From Chloroflexota bacterium (lineage in GTDB: Bacteria > Chloroflexota > Anaerolineae > Aggregatilineales > Phototrophicaceae): a DNA stretch of 64,000 nt. The DNA lies in the NCBI GenBank assembly GCA_011523515.1, contig WTGO01000067.1, forward strand, positions 1-64,000, in the 5' to 3' direction. Numbering within the stretch: position 1 is the first letter of the stretch; each line of letters starts with the position of its first letter. A program made the translations under genes and the position numbers. The notes beneath the pieces are model-generated. The model had not been told where the DNA came from, ran no database searches, and saw only the letters and a list, made by a program, of their open reading frames with translations. Positions 1 through 6,698 of the stretch are shown piece after piece.

Positions 1-47
1 TTCATCCAGTATACTCTCTTTACTAGGTGTCCAGTTTTTCGGGACCA

Positions 48-82
48 CTACAGGGCGGGCGACTCGCAGAGTCACCCTTACA
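48..82. repeat. GTAGGGGCGA-type palindromic repeat, copy 1
   Basis: On the minus strand this reads TGTAAGGGTGACTC...GAGTCGCCC, with an internal hairpin (GACTC/GAGTC). It matches the element at 25843-25917 closely in order and sequence and the one at 13855-13929 more loosely. It lies just downstream of the TipAS gene, so it could act as a 3' hairpin. Bases 1-47 show nothing recognisable. Confidence 0.5.
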
Positions 83-87
83 TTTTA

Positions 88-582
88 CTATGATGATGGG
101 GACGACAGATTGTTGCGGCGCTGTTCCATCGCTTCGTCTTCCGCCAGCATACGCTCCAGCTCGGCGGTTTCCAATTCATCGACGTAGGCGTCAATGACCT
201 GTTCCAGGTAGGCGGGCAGGTCGGCGTGGATGTTCTGGAAGTTGGCGATGAAGTCGGGGCTGGAGTTATAGAGCTGACCCAAGCCGCGCAGCCGATCGAG
301 CCCCGGCTCGTAGAAGTGACGCAGGTGCTGCTGCCAGCGATCGAGGATCTCGGTGACTTCGCGGTCGCCGGCGCTTTTGCCCGCTTGCATGGCGTCCGCC
401 AGATCGGCGTAGATCTGATCGCCCTCGGCCATGATTTCTGCTTGCCGCGCCTTGCCGTAGCTGGTCCAGCGCCCGATGGTCTCGTTGACCTCGGCGGGAC
501 CGTATTGCAGGCGCGCCTCGCGCTCGTACTGCTTCTGCTGCTCGTTGCTGTAGCGTTTCAGCGCGCGCTTCTTCTGGGCCAT
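88..582 (-). CDS. TipAS-domain protein (drug-recognition domain without the MerR DNA-binding part)
   Basis: A 164-residue soluble protein. Residues about 25-140 read like the TipAS antibiotic-recognition domain: a YGP..V..T..RW start, a central EGDQIY.DLA..M helix, then RW..H.R.FY and LRGLG..Y with a distal PAYL..VI.AY helix. In TipA of Streptomyces this domain binds thiopeptides and follows a MerR helix-turn-helix; here there is no HTH, so the protein resembles the short TipAS form or stand-alone drug-binding proteins that sequester their ligand. It starts 20 bases after the stop of the MFS exporter on the same strand, with CGGAG upstream, so the two are probably co-transcribed. A sequestration-plus-efflux pair is an inference; the ligand is unknown. 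The C-terminal tail is acidic and Ser-rich. Confidence 0.72.
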   Translation of the reverse strand: MAQKKRALKRYSNEQQKQYEREARLQYGPAEVNETIGRWTSYGKARQAEIMAEGDQIYADLADAMQAGKSAGDREVTEILDRWQQHLRHFYEPGLDRLRGLGQLYNSSPDFIANFQNIHADLPAYLEQVIDAYVDELETAELERMLAEDEAMEQRRNNLSSPSS

Positions 583-602
583 GGCGTCTGCTCCGGATTG
601 GT

Positions 603-1895
603 CTACGTTCGTTTAAGCTTCAGATCGTCAGCGTTGTTGTAGCGCCGAATCGACGGGTAGCGCCAGGCCACCCAGGCGGTCAGCAGCACGGTCGCCAGTC
701 CGCCGCTGAAGATGGCGAAGGGCGCGCCGAAGAGCGATGCCACCAAACCCGCCTCCAGCTCGCCCAGCTGCGGGCCGCCCATGAAGAACATCATGTTGAC
801 CGAGACCATGCGCCCGCGCAATTCGTCCGGCGTCATCAGCTGGCGGATGGTGCCGCGGATGACCATAGAGACGGTATCGCCGGCTCCGGTCAAGGCGAAC
901 ATGAAATAGGAGAGCGCGAAGCTGGTCGAGATGCCGAAGATGGCGGTGGCCAAACCGTAGACGGCCACGCTCAGCAGCAGGATGAGACCTTGCCGTTTCA
1001 TGTCTGAGCGCAGCGACATGATGAGGCCGACCAGTAGCGCGCCGACGGGCTGGGCGGTGGCGAGCAGGCCGTAACCCGCCGCGCCCACGCCCAGGATATC
1101 GCCGGCGACGATTGGCAGCATGGTACGGGCCGAGGCGAAAAGCGTGGCGAAAAAATCCAGCAGCATCGTGCCCATGATGATGCGCGTGCTGAAGGTGAAG
1201 CGGATGCCGTCGATCAGCGCGCGCCAGCCGATGTTCGCTGCCGTCTTGATTTTGCCGCGATGGCGGATCAGGCCGATGGCGATGATGGCGACAAAGAAGG
1301 TGGCGGTGTTGATGGCGTAGACCAGGCCGATGTTGAATTGCGCCACCAGCAGCCCGGCCAGCGCCGGACCGCAGATCGTGGCGATCTGAAAGATCAGCGT
1401 GTTGAGGCTGATGGCGTTGGTCAGATGGCGCGGCTTGACCAAATTGGCGACGATGGACTGCCGCGCCGGGCTGTCGAGCGCGGTGGCGGCTGCACCGAGC
1501 GCCGTCAGCAGGTATATGCTGTTGACATCAATCTGATCGGAGAGCGTCAGGAAGGTTAGCGCAGCGGCGATCAGCGCGGAGATGACGCGCGTCCAGATCA
1601 TGACGCGGCGGCGGTCCAGCGCGTCCGCCAGCACGCCGCCCAGCAAGGCGAACATCACAATCGGGATGACCCGCACCAGACCCAGCATACCCAGGCCGAA
1701 GGCTTCCGCGCCCATGACGATGTCGTTTCCGAAAACGCTTATGGTGAAGCTCTGCCCGCGCAACAGCTGGAAGACATGCCAGTTGATGGCGAAGAGCTGC
1801 ATCTGTGAGCCGGTGGTGGAGACCATCTCGCCCACCCAGAGGAAACGAAAGTCGCGATAGCGCAAGGCGGCCATTCGCGTCAGGTTGCGAGCCAT
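603..1895 (-). CDS. MFS transporter, EntS/MFS_3-like exporter
   Basis: A 430-residue polytopic inner-membrane protein. It opens with RYRDFRFLWVGEMVSTTGSQM, the N-terminal signature of the MFS_3/EntS-type exporters, followed by about 12 hydrophobic segments; the loop after TM2 carries the MFS motif-A remnant GGVLADALDRRRVM. DSPARQS near residue 140 and RGTIRQLMTPDELRGRM near residue 345 are also typical of this branch. The ATG has GGAGGG five to six bases upstream. Members export siderophores or drugs; the TipAS-like gene 20 bases downstream favours a drug. The substrate cannot be read from sequence. Confidence 0.85.
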   Translation of the reverse strand: MARNLTRMAALRYRDFRFLWVGEMVSTTGSQMQLFAINWHVFQLLRGQSFTISVFGNDIVMGAEAFGLGMLGLVRVIPIVMFALLGGVLADALDRRRVMIWTRVISALIAAALTFLTLSDQIDVNSIYLLTALGAAATALDSPARQSIVANLVKPRHLTNAISLNTLIFQIATICGPALAGLLVAQFNIGLVYAINTATFFVAIIAIGLIRHRGKIKTAANIGWRALIDGIRFTFSTRIIMGTMLLDFFATLFASARTMLPIVAGDILGVGAAGYGLLATAQPVGALLVGLIMSLRSDMKRQGLILLLSVAVYGLATAIFGISTSFALSYFMFALTGAGDTVSMVIRGTIRQLMTPDELRGRMVSVNMMFFMGGPQLGELEAGLVASLFGAPFAIFSGGLATVLLTAWVAWRYPSIRRYNNADDLKLKRT

Positions 1896-1956
1896 CCAAT
1901 CCCTCCAGAGCCAAGTCGCAACCTTAGCGTAAAGCCCCAGCTGGCGCTAGATTCAA

Positions 1957-2742
1957 TCAGGCCGTCACACGCCGCATCCGCTCCAGCAGGGGCGTCGACT
2001 CCGCCTCCAGCAGGCCCGCCGATTGGGTCATTAGCGCGGCGAAGCGCAGGGTCAAGTCGCGTATCGCCAGCGTCGGCGTGTAGGTCTCGATGCTGGCGCC
2101 GCGGCGGTGCGTCGCCGCTGACGTGCCCTGTTCGCCGCGCAGGATCGTCAGGCGGTTGCTGGCGCTGTCGATAGCGGTCACGCGCAGGTACTCATCATCA
2201 ATCCGCAGCAACAGCCCGACTTGAAAGCGCGGCCCGCGCCCGTCTGGGCCGCTGCCTGCTACATCGTTAACAGTGATGGCGTTGGCGGCGGCGTCGACCG
2301 AGGCGTCGCGCAAGGTAGCGCCGCTAGCGCGCCAGGCTTCGGACCAGCGATCATGCCAACCCCAGATGCCTTCGATGCGGATGGTGGACTCGGCCCCGTC
2401 GCCGAGGGGCATAGGCGCGCCGGCCGCGAGTTGCAGGATGCCGGCCGGCGCATCGCGGTCGTCTGGAAGCAGCCGGAAATCGGTGAGATCTCGCGCGACG
2501 CCGCCGACGCTGAGCGAGCGCAATTCGAGCAAGTCGTCGGGCAGGATCAGCTCGCGCGGGTTGGCGTGATCAAAGGCGATCTCGCGCGTCCGCAGCCGCG
2601 GGCAATAACGCCGCAGTGTCAGCGACTCGATGAGTTGGCTGGCGGCTTGGAGCCGCTCGAGCAGGTCGCTGTCTTCTGCCGTATCTGTCGCCGACAGATT
2701 GAGATGCCGGCGCAGGTCGTCCAAGGTGACAATGGTGTACAT
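1957..2742 (-). CDS. Phage gp6-like head-tail connector protein
   Basis: A 261-residue protein. The first 100 residues (MYTIVTLDDLRRHLNL...LLERLQAASQLIESLTLRRYCPR) are typical of gp6-like head-tail connectors, helical adaptors that bind the portal ring in HK97-type tailed phages. Residues about 195-240 carry the DDEYLRVTAID...LTILRGEQGT.AA.H pattern seen in longer connector homologues. The frame is open upstream, but the ATG at 2742 has GAAAGGA eight bases ahead, so I start there. It lies downstream of the capsid gene in the same direction, the usual late-gene order, although terminase, portal and tail genes are absent. Likely a prophage remnant or domesticated head module. Confidence 0.7.
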   Translation of the reverse strand: MYTIVTLDDLRRHLNLSATDTAEDSDLLERLQAASQLIESLTLRRYCPRLRTREIAFDHANPRELILPDDLLELRSLSVGGVARDLTDFRLLPDDRDAPAGILQLAAGAPMPLGDGAESTIRIEGIWGWHDRWSEAWRASGATLRDASVDAAANAITVNDVAGSGPDGRGPRFQVGLLLRIDDEYLRVTAIDSASNRLTILRGEQGTSAATHRRGASIETYTPTLAIRDLTLRFAALMTQSAGLLEAESTPLLERMRRVTA

Positions 2743-2887
2743 ATATGCGTCCTTTCTGTTGGATAGGTGAATTGATGCGAAAACGGCAAAGAGCGCGGGT
2801 TGCGAGCGGGCTGTGTCTGTCACCCATGGCGCGCCCGTGTTACTTTTGAGGGAGAGTCACGTTGAGATAGGGCAAAGTAGTCAAGCG

Positions 2888-3157
2888 ATGAAGATACAAG
2901 CCATCGCGCCCGAAGAGTACGACGCGACGCGGCATCGCCTGCCGATCGCCGGCGAACTGCTGCTGCCGGGCGTGCAGGCCTGCGTGGATGAGGACGGCTA
3001 CGCCTACGAGCTTAAGCAAGCGCTGCTGACTGACGGGGCCTGCGGCACGGTGGTCGAGCTATGTCGTCAGGGCGAGGGCGTGGAGGTGGCGCTGGAGGCC
3101 GAGCAGCAGGAGGACGGCGGCTTTTTCTTCGCGGCGCTGTGGGTGCTGGTGGGGTGA
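2888..3157 (+). CDS. Hypothetical acidic protein, 89 aa
   Basis: Small unrecognised protein starting MKIQAIAPEEYD. It is rich in Glu, Leu and Gly, has no membrane segment or signal peptide, and ends in a hydrophobic FFFAALWVLVG. It runs opposite to the phage-derived genes on both sides. Codon use is GC-rich like the host background, which supports coding. The ribosome site is weak. The frame stays open 25 codons further upstream, so a longer form starting near 2813 cannot be excluded. Confidence 0.45.
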   Translation: MKIQAIAPEEYDATRHRLPIAGELLLPGVQACVDEDGYAYELKQALLTDGACGTVVELCRQGEGVEVALEAEQQEDGGFFFAALWVLVG

Positions 3158-3223
3158 GGGGGTGAACCAGAACGTCCGCCATTCGTGGCAGGACTGCTGA
3201 TAGGTCAATCCTATAGGCGGCCG

Positions 3224-3565
3224 TCAAGCTGATACTATTCTAGCGCCTTCGAAGCCTTCTTGATGAGCAAGTACCGAGTCTACACCAAGGTATTCTAACA
3301 TGTTGATTCGCACAGGAGTGGCCATCAACTGTGGCTTCGGCACGTCCAGACCATCTTCAAGCAAAAAGTAGATAAAATCCACTTTTGCCGATTCAACATT
3401 TTGTCTCGCCTCTTCTACCGTATCCCCGTCCGATACGCAGCCGGGCAACTCGGGTATCATGGCGTAGTAGCCAGGTTCTCCATCGGTTGTAAGGTCAGCG
3501 AAAACTCGCATCTGATATGGTCTCGCCGCGAGCTGTTTAGCCTTCATGAGTCGTTTGCTGTTCAT
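3224..3565 (-). CDS. hicB: HicB-family antitoxin
   Basis: A 113-residue protein with the HicB partially degraded RNase H fold: residues about 18-75 read YQMRVFADLTTDGEPGYYAMIPELPGCVSDGDTVEEA..NV, including the diagnostic PGYYA..PELPGC and DT.EEA motifs. HicB binds and silences the HicA mRNA interferase and often represses its own operon. The gene follows hicA by 31 bases on the same strand, the classical hicA-hicB order. ATG at 3565 has an AGGGGG tract upstream; a TTG one codon earlier is an alternative start. The C-terminal 40 residues are probably a small DNA-binding region, but I cannot identify an HTH or RHH. Confidence 0.82.
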   Translation of the reverse strand: MNSKRLMKAKQLAARPYQMRVFADLTTDGEPGYYAMIPELPGCVSDGDTVEEARQNVESAKVDFIYFLLEDGLDVPKPQLMATPVRINMLEYLGVDSVLAHQEGFEGARIVSA

Positions 3566-3596
3566 CAAGCGCCCCCCTGCTCAGTGGCCTACGTAT

Positions 3597-3866
3597 TCAA
3601 CCTTGAGTTGAGTCGGTAGTATTTAGCAATTCCAAGACCTTGTCAACAAGTTTAACCGTATCTCTATAGTAGTTCAACTTAAGCTTGTCGTGCCGCGGCA
3701 ATGTAAATCTCAACCTCTTGAATTCATTATGCGTGTACACGTCGTGGTCTGCTCCAAATCGAAGGTTAAACCCTGCATCCGCCAGCAATCTCTCAATATC
3801 GCGGCGTTTACAGTTTGCTGGAGATCTTCGCATCCGTTCCAGGCGTCTTCTGGCTTTTGATTTCAT
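3597..3866 (-). CDS. hicA: HicA-family mRNA interferase toxin
   Basis: An 89-residue basic protein with the HicA dsRBD-like fold: CKRRDIERLLADAGF near residue 19, then GADHDVYTHNEFKRLRFTLPRHDKLKLNY, and a C-terminal helix of the D.VKLVD.VLELL type. HicA toxins cleave mRNA with a conserved His on the second strand; His40 of the DHDVY segment is the likely equivalent of the usual GSH...H, so the motif is divergent. Its ATG directly abuts the TAA stop of the upstream DUF6941 gene, which implies translational coupling. Activity is not provable from sequence. Confidence 0.72.
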   Translation of the reverse strand: MKSKARRRLERMRRSPANCKRRDIERLLADAGFNLRFGADHDVYTHNEFKRLRFTLPRHDKLKLNYYRDTVKLVDKVLELLNTTDSTQG

Positions 3867-4271
3867 TTAACCCGTTCGCTTAGCTACCTGCACAACCGTT
3901 GAAGCAACGTCCAAACCACCATCTATGTTAACTTCAAACACGTAGTCGCCTGCGTCAGGAAATACTAGTCCGTTGAGTTCAATAACGGCTCTATGTTGAG
4001 GCGATATGCCCGGCGTACCTGACGGCAACTCAAAGGCCGATTCTAATGAAGCCATTACCTTACCGTCCTCATCCAACATATTTACCGACATTCTATGTGG
4101 ATTCGGACTTTCGTTCATTTCGCCGGCAACCACAATCACCAAATACATACGCGGATGAGTAGTAGGAAATCTCGACGTATTGATATTTCTGAACACGCCA
4201 ATAATATTGATTTTGCCGGTCTGCGGTTCTACCGCCGCATAGTCAGCGGTGACCATCATTACGATCTTCAC
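3867..4271 (-). CDS. DUF6941 family protein, possible HicA/HicB operon member
   Basis: A 134-residue protein reading MKIVMMVTADYAAVEP..GKINIIGVF, then HPRMYLVIVV and a C-terminal GLVFPDAGDYVFEV..DG. This pattern matches the DUF6941 family (predicted beta-sandwich, function unknown). GTG at 4271 has GAGGA five bases upstream; an earlier GTG at 4283 is possible. The stop abuts the hicA ATG, so three genes (this, hicA, hicB) form one minus-strand operon. The AT-rich codon use of all three differs from the capsid gene upstream, suggesting a separately acquired cassette inside the phage remnant. Whether it modulates the toxin is unknown. Confidence 0.6.
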   Translation of the reverse strand: MKIVMMVTADYAAVEPQTGKINIIGVFRNINTSRFPTTHPRMYLVIVVAGEMNESPNPHRMSVNMLDEDGKVMASLESAFELPSGTPGISPQHRAVIELNGLVFPDAGDYVFEVNIDGGLDVASTVVQVAKRTG

Positions 4272-4363
4272 TTGTATCCTCACAATTCTTGTGTCCGGCA
4301 GAATCCTTGCATTCTACCACAAGTAAGCTAGGCAGGGGCCCCACAGCCCCCGCCCACACTCGC

Positions 4364-5593
4364 TTACACGGTGATGTTGTACAGGCAGCTCGCCACATCG
4401 TTGTCGAAGTGGACGAAGGCCAGCCGCACCGTCGCCGTCAGCTGATAGCTGTCGTAGTAGGACAGGTAATCCACGCTGACCGCGATCTTGCGCCGGTAGC
4501 CCACGTACCAGCCGGGCCGGTAAACGCAGACTGCCTGGCCCTTGGTGTTCGAGCCGCTGGCAACTTTGCCGTCGGCTTGGGTCAGCGGCATTTCGGCCGA
4601 GACGAAGACCGGAATGCCGTCCACAAAGCCGATCTGGCCCGTCTGCGCGGTGGCCAGCGGACCCGCCTTGTCCACCGTCAGGAACTCGCTCAAGCCCAGC
4701 AGCGCCGAGTAGGCGCCGCTATCGACCAACCAGGCCAGGTCGCTGGGGCGCGCGGCGTATTTGCCCGGCATCTTGAAGCGCGCCTCCCGCAGCTTGGCCA
4801 GGGTCGGCGCGCCATTCAAGTTGAGCGCGTTGGCGCTTTTGTCGACCAGCGGCAGATGACGCAGGCCGTTCAGCGCCAGGTACTTGGCAGTCGCGGCGGG
4901 CGCGGCGTTGTCGCTGTTGATATTGCCCGTTCCGGTTGTGGTGGTGTCGCCGTTGAGCAGCACATTGTCGATGGCGTCGGTGATGGCGCGTACGGCTTGC
5001 TCGCGGTAGACATTCAGCACCGGGATAACGGCGTCTTCCACCAGCTCGCTGCTGAAACCGACGCGCAGCGCCAGCTTTTTGGCGTTCAGCGTTACTTTGC
5101 CCGAGCCGATCTTGCTATCCGGAATCGGGTTGCCGGCGCCCAGCGTCAGGTGCGCCTCGTCTTGCGTTTCCGGCACGAAATACACGGTCGGGTCGGCGCC
5201 TTCAATCGGCAGCTCAAAGGGATTGCTGGGCATTTCGATGCTCTGGAAGAGGGGCAGGATGGTATTGTCCTGCCGCGCTTTGTGCCAGATCTGTTGGCTC
5301 CACAGGTCGGGCGCCCACTCATCGCCGAAGCCGGTCTGCGTGCTGTAGGCAAGCTCATCGGCTTTGGTCGCCTTGAGCTGCGCGCGGTTGACCTTGTCCG
5401 CCAGCGCGTTCGAGTAGCGTTCGCTGACGCCGTGGAAGCTCTTGGCCGAGCGCAGCAGCATGTAACCGTGCAGCATATCCAGCGCGTCCAGACTGTCGTA
5501 CTCGCTGCCGACCGCGACGCGGTTCAGCTTCAGCGCCTCCCGCTCATCCGCCAGCGGCAGGCGCTTGATTGCGTTTGTCGTTGCTTCCGTCAT
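4364..5593 (-). other. Probable internal translation start giving free major capsid protein
   Basis: Inside the protease-capsid frame an ATG at 5593 begins exactly at the protease/capsid boundary (MTEATTNAIK) and is preceded by AAAGGA seven bases upstream (5601-5606). A nested product of 409 residues would be a normal-length HK97 capsid protein. Nested in-frame starts are a known way for phages to set protease-to-capsid ratio (lambda C/Nu3 is one example). The site is visible; its use is inferred. Confidence 0.5.
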
Positions 5594-6217
5594 TGATTGT
5601 CCTTTCGAATTCTTCGTTTGATCGCTTGTGACAGCGGCCTCGCCCAAGCCCAGCCGCGACATGTCCAAACCCAGCGACTTGTAGGCGCTCTTGAGGGTTT
5701 GCACAGAGGAATGTCGCGGCTCCGCCGGCGTGGGCGTCAAGCTGCCTTCGACGATGGGCCAGCGCTTGATCCGACCCCCGGCGCCCACCTCGACCAGATG
5801 CGGCAGGCTGCCCGAGGACCAGCTCAGGACGCCTTGATCAACCAGCCGCTGCACCGCTCTCACATAGCGTTTGCGCAGGTCCAGCTGCGCCTCGGCCCAG
5901 AGGCCCGTCTCGTCAGGTTTTAGCGTGTCGATGACGCCGATCACCGCTGCTTTCAGGGCCCCATCCAAGCCGTGGTGGTAGAGCACCGGACGCTGCTCGT
6001 ACCAATCCAGGCCGACATCGGTCTGCGGGGTAAAGTACTCGCCTTGCAAGTCGCGCCGGATTTGCTGCCCCCCTGCCACGTGTTCCCCTCTCGATCCCCC
6101 CACCTCATGGGGGGCGGAATCCTCATCTCTATGGGGGGAAACACCCCATACCAGCAGATAACCGCCAATGCGTCCCGCGGGCGCGTCCACCATCTTCACA
6201 GTCTGTTCCACTTTCAA
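4364..6217 (-). CDS. HK97-type prohead protease-major capsid protein fusion
   Basis: A 617-residue protein with two phage domains. Residues about 1-175 are an HK97-type prohead serine protease: GRIGGYLLVWG, YFTP.TD.GLDWY, the catalytic-His segment LYHHGLDG (His81/82) and the Ser segment LSWSSGSLPH near residue 140. Residues about 210-617 are an HK97-fold major capsid protein (TEATTNAIKRLP..., PIEGADPTVYFVPE, KLALRVGFSSELVEDA). The TTG start at 6217 has AAAGGAGG five bases upstream. A second in-frame ATG at 5593 has its own AAAGGA. Residues about 26-50 form an extra low-complexity insert encoded by G/C-run palindromic DNA. Protease and capsid are usually separate genes; fusions are known. No portal or terminase is present. 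Confidence 0.85.
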   Translation of the reverse strand: MKVEQTVKMVDAPAGRIGGYLLVWGVSPHRDEDSAPHEVGGSRGEHVAGGQQIRRDLQGEYFTPQTDVGLDWYEQRPVLYHHGLDGALKAAVIGVIDTLKPDETGLWAEAQLDLRKRYVRAVQRLVDQGVLSWSSGSLPHLVEVGAGGRIKRWPIVEGSLTPTPAEPRHSSVQTLKSAYKSLGLDMSRLGLGEAAVTSDQTKNSKGQSMTEATTNAIKRLPLADEREALKLNRVAVGSEYDSLDALDMLHGYMLLRSAKSFHGVSERYSNALADKVNRAQLKATKADELAYSTQTGFGDEWAPDLWSQQIWHKARQDNTILPLFQSIEMPSNPFELPIEGADPTVYFVPETQDEAHLTLGAGNPIPDSKIGSGKVTLNAKKLALRVGFSSELVEDAVIPVLNVYREQAVRAITDAIDNVLLNGDTTTTGTGNINSDNAAPAATAKYLALNGLRHLPLVDKSANALNLNGAPTLAKLREARFKMPGKYAARPSDLAWLVDSGAYSALLGLSEFLTVDKAGPLATAQTGQIGFVDGIPVFVSAEMPLTQADGKVASGSNTKGQAVCVYRPGWYVGYRRKIAVSVDYLSYYDSYQLTATVRLAFVHFDNDVASCLYNITV

Positions 6218-6274
6218 TGCATCCTCCTTTCAAAATTGGTCAGGCCTTCCCCACAAGCACCCGCCGCTTCTTCT

Positions 6275-6299
6275 CCCCTCGCCCTTGATGGGAGAGGGG
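6275..6299. repeat. G/C-run hairpin in the 6218-6698 intergenic region
   Basis: CCCCTCGCCC at 6275-6284 pairs with GGGAGAGGGG at 6290-6299 around a TTGAT loop, with one mismatch, and is followed by GGCCGGGGG. This type of short G/C-run hairpin is widespread in high-GC environmental genomes. No T run follows, so it is not a standard terminator. The rest of the 480-base gap shows no gene; a TACAAT at 6663 is a weak -10 candidate for the helicase. Confidence 0.5.
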
Positions 6300-6698
6300 C
6301 CGGGGGTGGCCGTTAATGCTGCCTCAGTCCGTCCGCACGCGGCTGTCGAGTGGCGCGGGGGCGGGCAGCCATGCGGCGCTGCGCCAACAATCGCCACCAC
6401 CCGAAAGTGAAACCGCGATTGCCGTACACTGCGCCTTGTTAAGCGTTCCCGGGCGGTCGCCCAGAAACCATCTCATCCGCAGACTAGCACAAAAGTTCTA
6501 TATCGGGTGTACATTCAGTCGCGCATTGGATTCTTCTAACTTTGGATCGCGTCCTCACTCGCCAGGCATGGAACGTAGAGACCCTTCTGCGCGGGCGAGT
6601 TGGTGGCGCGTCCTCGCTGCATTACGGCAATGTCTCGCCGTAGCGATTTCTCTAAACCGCTCTACAATAGATTGACAAAACTAACCTGTGGACAGGTT

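Noticed and set aside
4289-5596. 435-codon open frame on the plus strand
   Set aside because: It is antisense to the protease-capsid gene, has no recognisable motif, and its open state follows from the GC-rich codon pattern of the real gene.
4364-6217. Encapsulin nanocompartment
   Set aside because: The HK97 fold is shared, but the fused prohead protease and nearby gp6-like connector point to a phage head; no cargo-protein gene is adjacent.
1957-6217. Complete prophage with attachment sites
   Set aside because: No integrase, terminase, portal, tail or lysis gene and no flanking direct repeats were found within the window.
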